Below, in pieces: positions 63,451-64,000 of a DNA stretch of 64,000 nt (the first letter of the stretch is position 1; each line of letters starts with the position of its first letter). Under the pieces are notes generated by a model. It saw nothing but the letters and a program-made list of their open reading frames with translations. It was not told the DNA's origin and searched no databases. The position numbers were made by a program, and so were the translations under genes. Source of the stretch: Manis javanica (Eukaryota; Chordata; Mammalia; Pholidota; Manidae); NCBI RefSeq assembly GCF_040802235.1, contig NC_133158.1, positions 36,336,001 through 36,400,000 on the forward strand, read 5' to 3'.

Positions 63451-64000
63451 ATTACTATGGGAACACTGAGATGGGGGATGGGAGCATATGGTGCAGGGTG
63501 GGAAGGTACAGCTCAAATGCTGGCAGAACACCTGTCTGTCTAACTCAGCCCCCAGAGCAGAGGGGAGACCAAGTCCCTATGCCTTGCGCCACACTCTGCT
63601 AGGCCCAACGGGACACAGGGGCTGTGAAGAGGTGGCTCTGTGGGAGGCCAGCTGGCAGGGTGGCTTTGGAATCAGTGTGGTCCCTGAGCCCCCGGGTCTC
63701 ATCCACAGGGCGGGCTCCTCCTCGGGACTCTTCTCAGTGAGGCCCTGTTTCTGGGCTTCCATGTTCCTCCCTGCACGGCCCAGTTTTAGCTAAGTCAGTT
63801 TAGCTAGGCTGCCCCACCCGGATGTCTGATCAGATTCCTGGCCGCCAACCATCCCCTGGGTGATGGGTGCTCACCCCTGCTGGCCTTCAGCGAGAATCCT
63901 GGCAGGTGGGCCTAGGCAGAGCCCCTCATCTTGATGTTTCCTCCTGGTCACTTCCCATTGCTGAACCCACCCTGCTCCTTGGCTGTCAATCCCCTTTCCT
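63451..64000. other. Window end, no feature recognised
   Basis: GC-rich, unique-looking sequence; the 63488-63793 frame has no support as a gene. Confidence 0.4.

Noticed and set aside
58341-63800. Many 60-170-codon frames on both strands
   Set aside because: Typical of GC-rich non-coding DNA; none is recognisable and they shadow one another.

Overview
This is a mammalian nuclear DNA window, recognisable by long introns, LINE-1, MIR, L2, MER and MaLR repeats and CpG-island promoters. Its one intact protein-coding gene is RPN1 (ribophorin I, a subunit of the ER oligosaccharyltransferase), on the + strand. Ten coding exons between 27161 and 54810 splice in frame to 607 codons, the usual length of the mammalian protein. 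The youngest repeats are one L1 lineage with a distinctive 3' UTR, seen at 9.1, 10.2, 19, 26.8, 31.1 and 45.7 kb. I see no primate Alu, rodent B1/B2, carnivore SINEC, ruminant BovB/Bov-tA or horse ERE SINEs. That points to a laurasiatherian with few young SINEs; pangolin is my best guess, from memory of its L1 ends, and it is an inference.

Layout. 1-22.4 kb is gene-poor and rich in L1: minus-strand L1 at 1-1.2 kb, a nested L1 cluster at 8.6-12.8 kb, a 4-kb processed pseudogene of CPSF1 (minus strand, 12.9-16.85 kb), then a plus-strand L1 at 17.2-19.3 kb. Three copies of one LTR-like repeat lie at 4.9, 11.7 and 22.0 kb. At 22.8-23.5 kb is a CpG-rich, promoter-like block with no recognisable gene. 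23.5-27.0 kb carries MIR, MER5A, MLT1 and an L1 3' end with a probable 3' transduction, ending next to the RPN1 CpG-island promoter.

RPN1 occupies 27.0-55.24 kb. Intron 2 (9.3 kb) holds a nearly full-length but internally deleted antisense L1 (31.1-36.2 kb) inserted inside a Tigger-like DNA transposon. Intron 5 holds a 5'-truncated L1 with a perfect 18-bp target-site duplication. The remaining introns carry only old MIR, L2 and L1M fragments.

From 55.3 kb to the end the sequence is GC-rich, contains only ancient repeats and shows no recognisable gene. In human the DNA beyond the RPN1 3' end leads to GATA2 and its distal regulatory region, so this side may be regulatory. A second CpG-rich block at 57.6-58.3 kb carries NRF1-, ETS- and CTCF-like motifs.

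I found no CRISPR, operon, tRNA, rRNA or novel gene system. The most useful leads are the two orphan CpG islands, the same-orientation CTCF-like motifs, the CPSF1/L1 composite, the L1 transduction beside the RPN1 promoter and the reused L1 target site.
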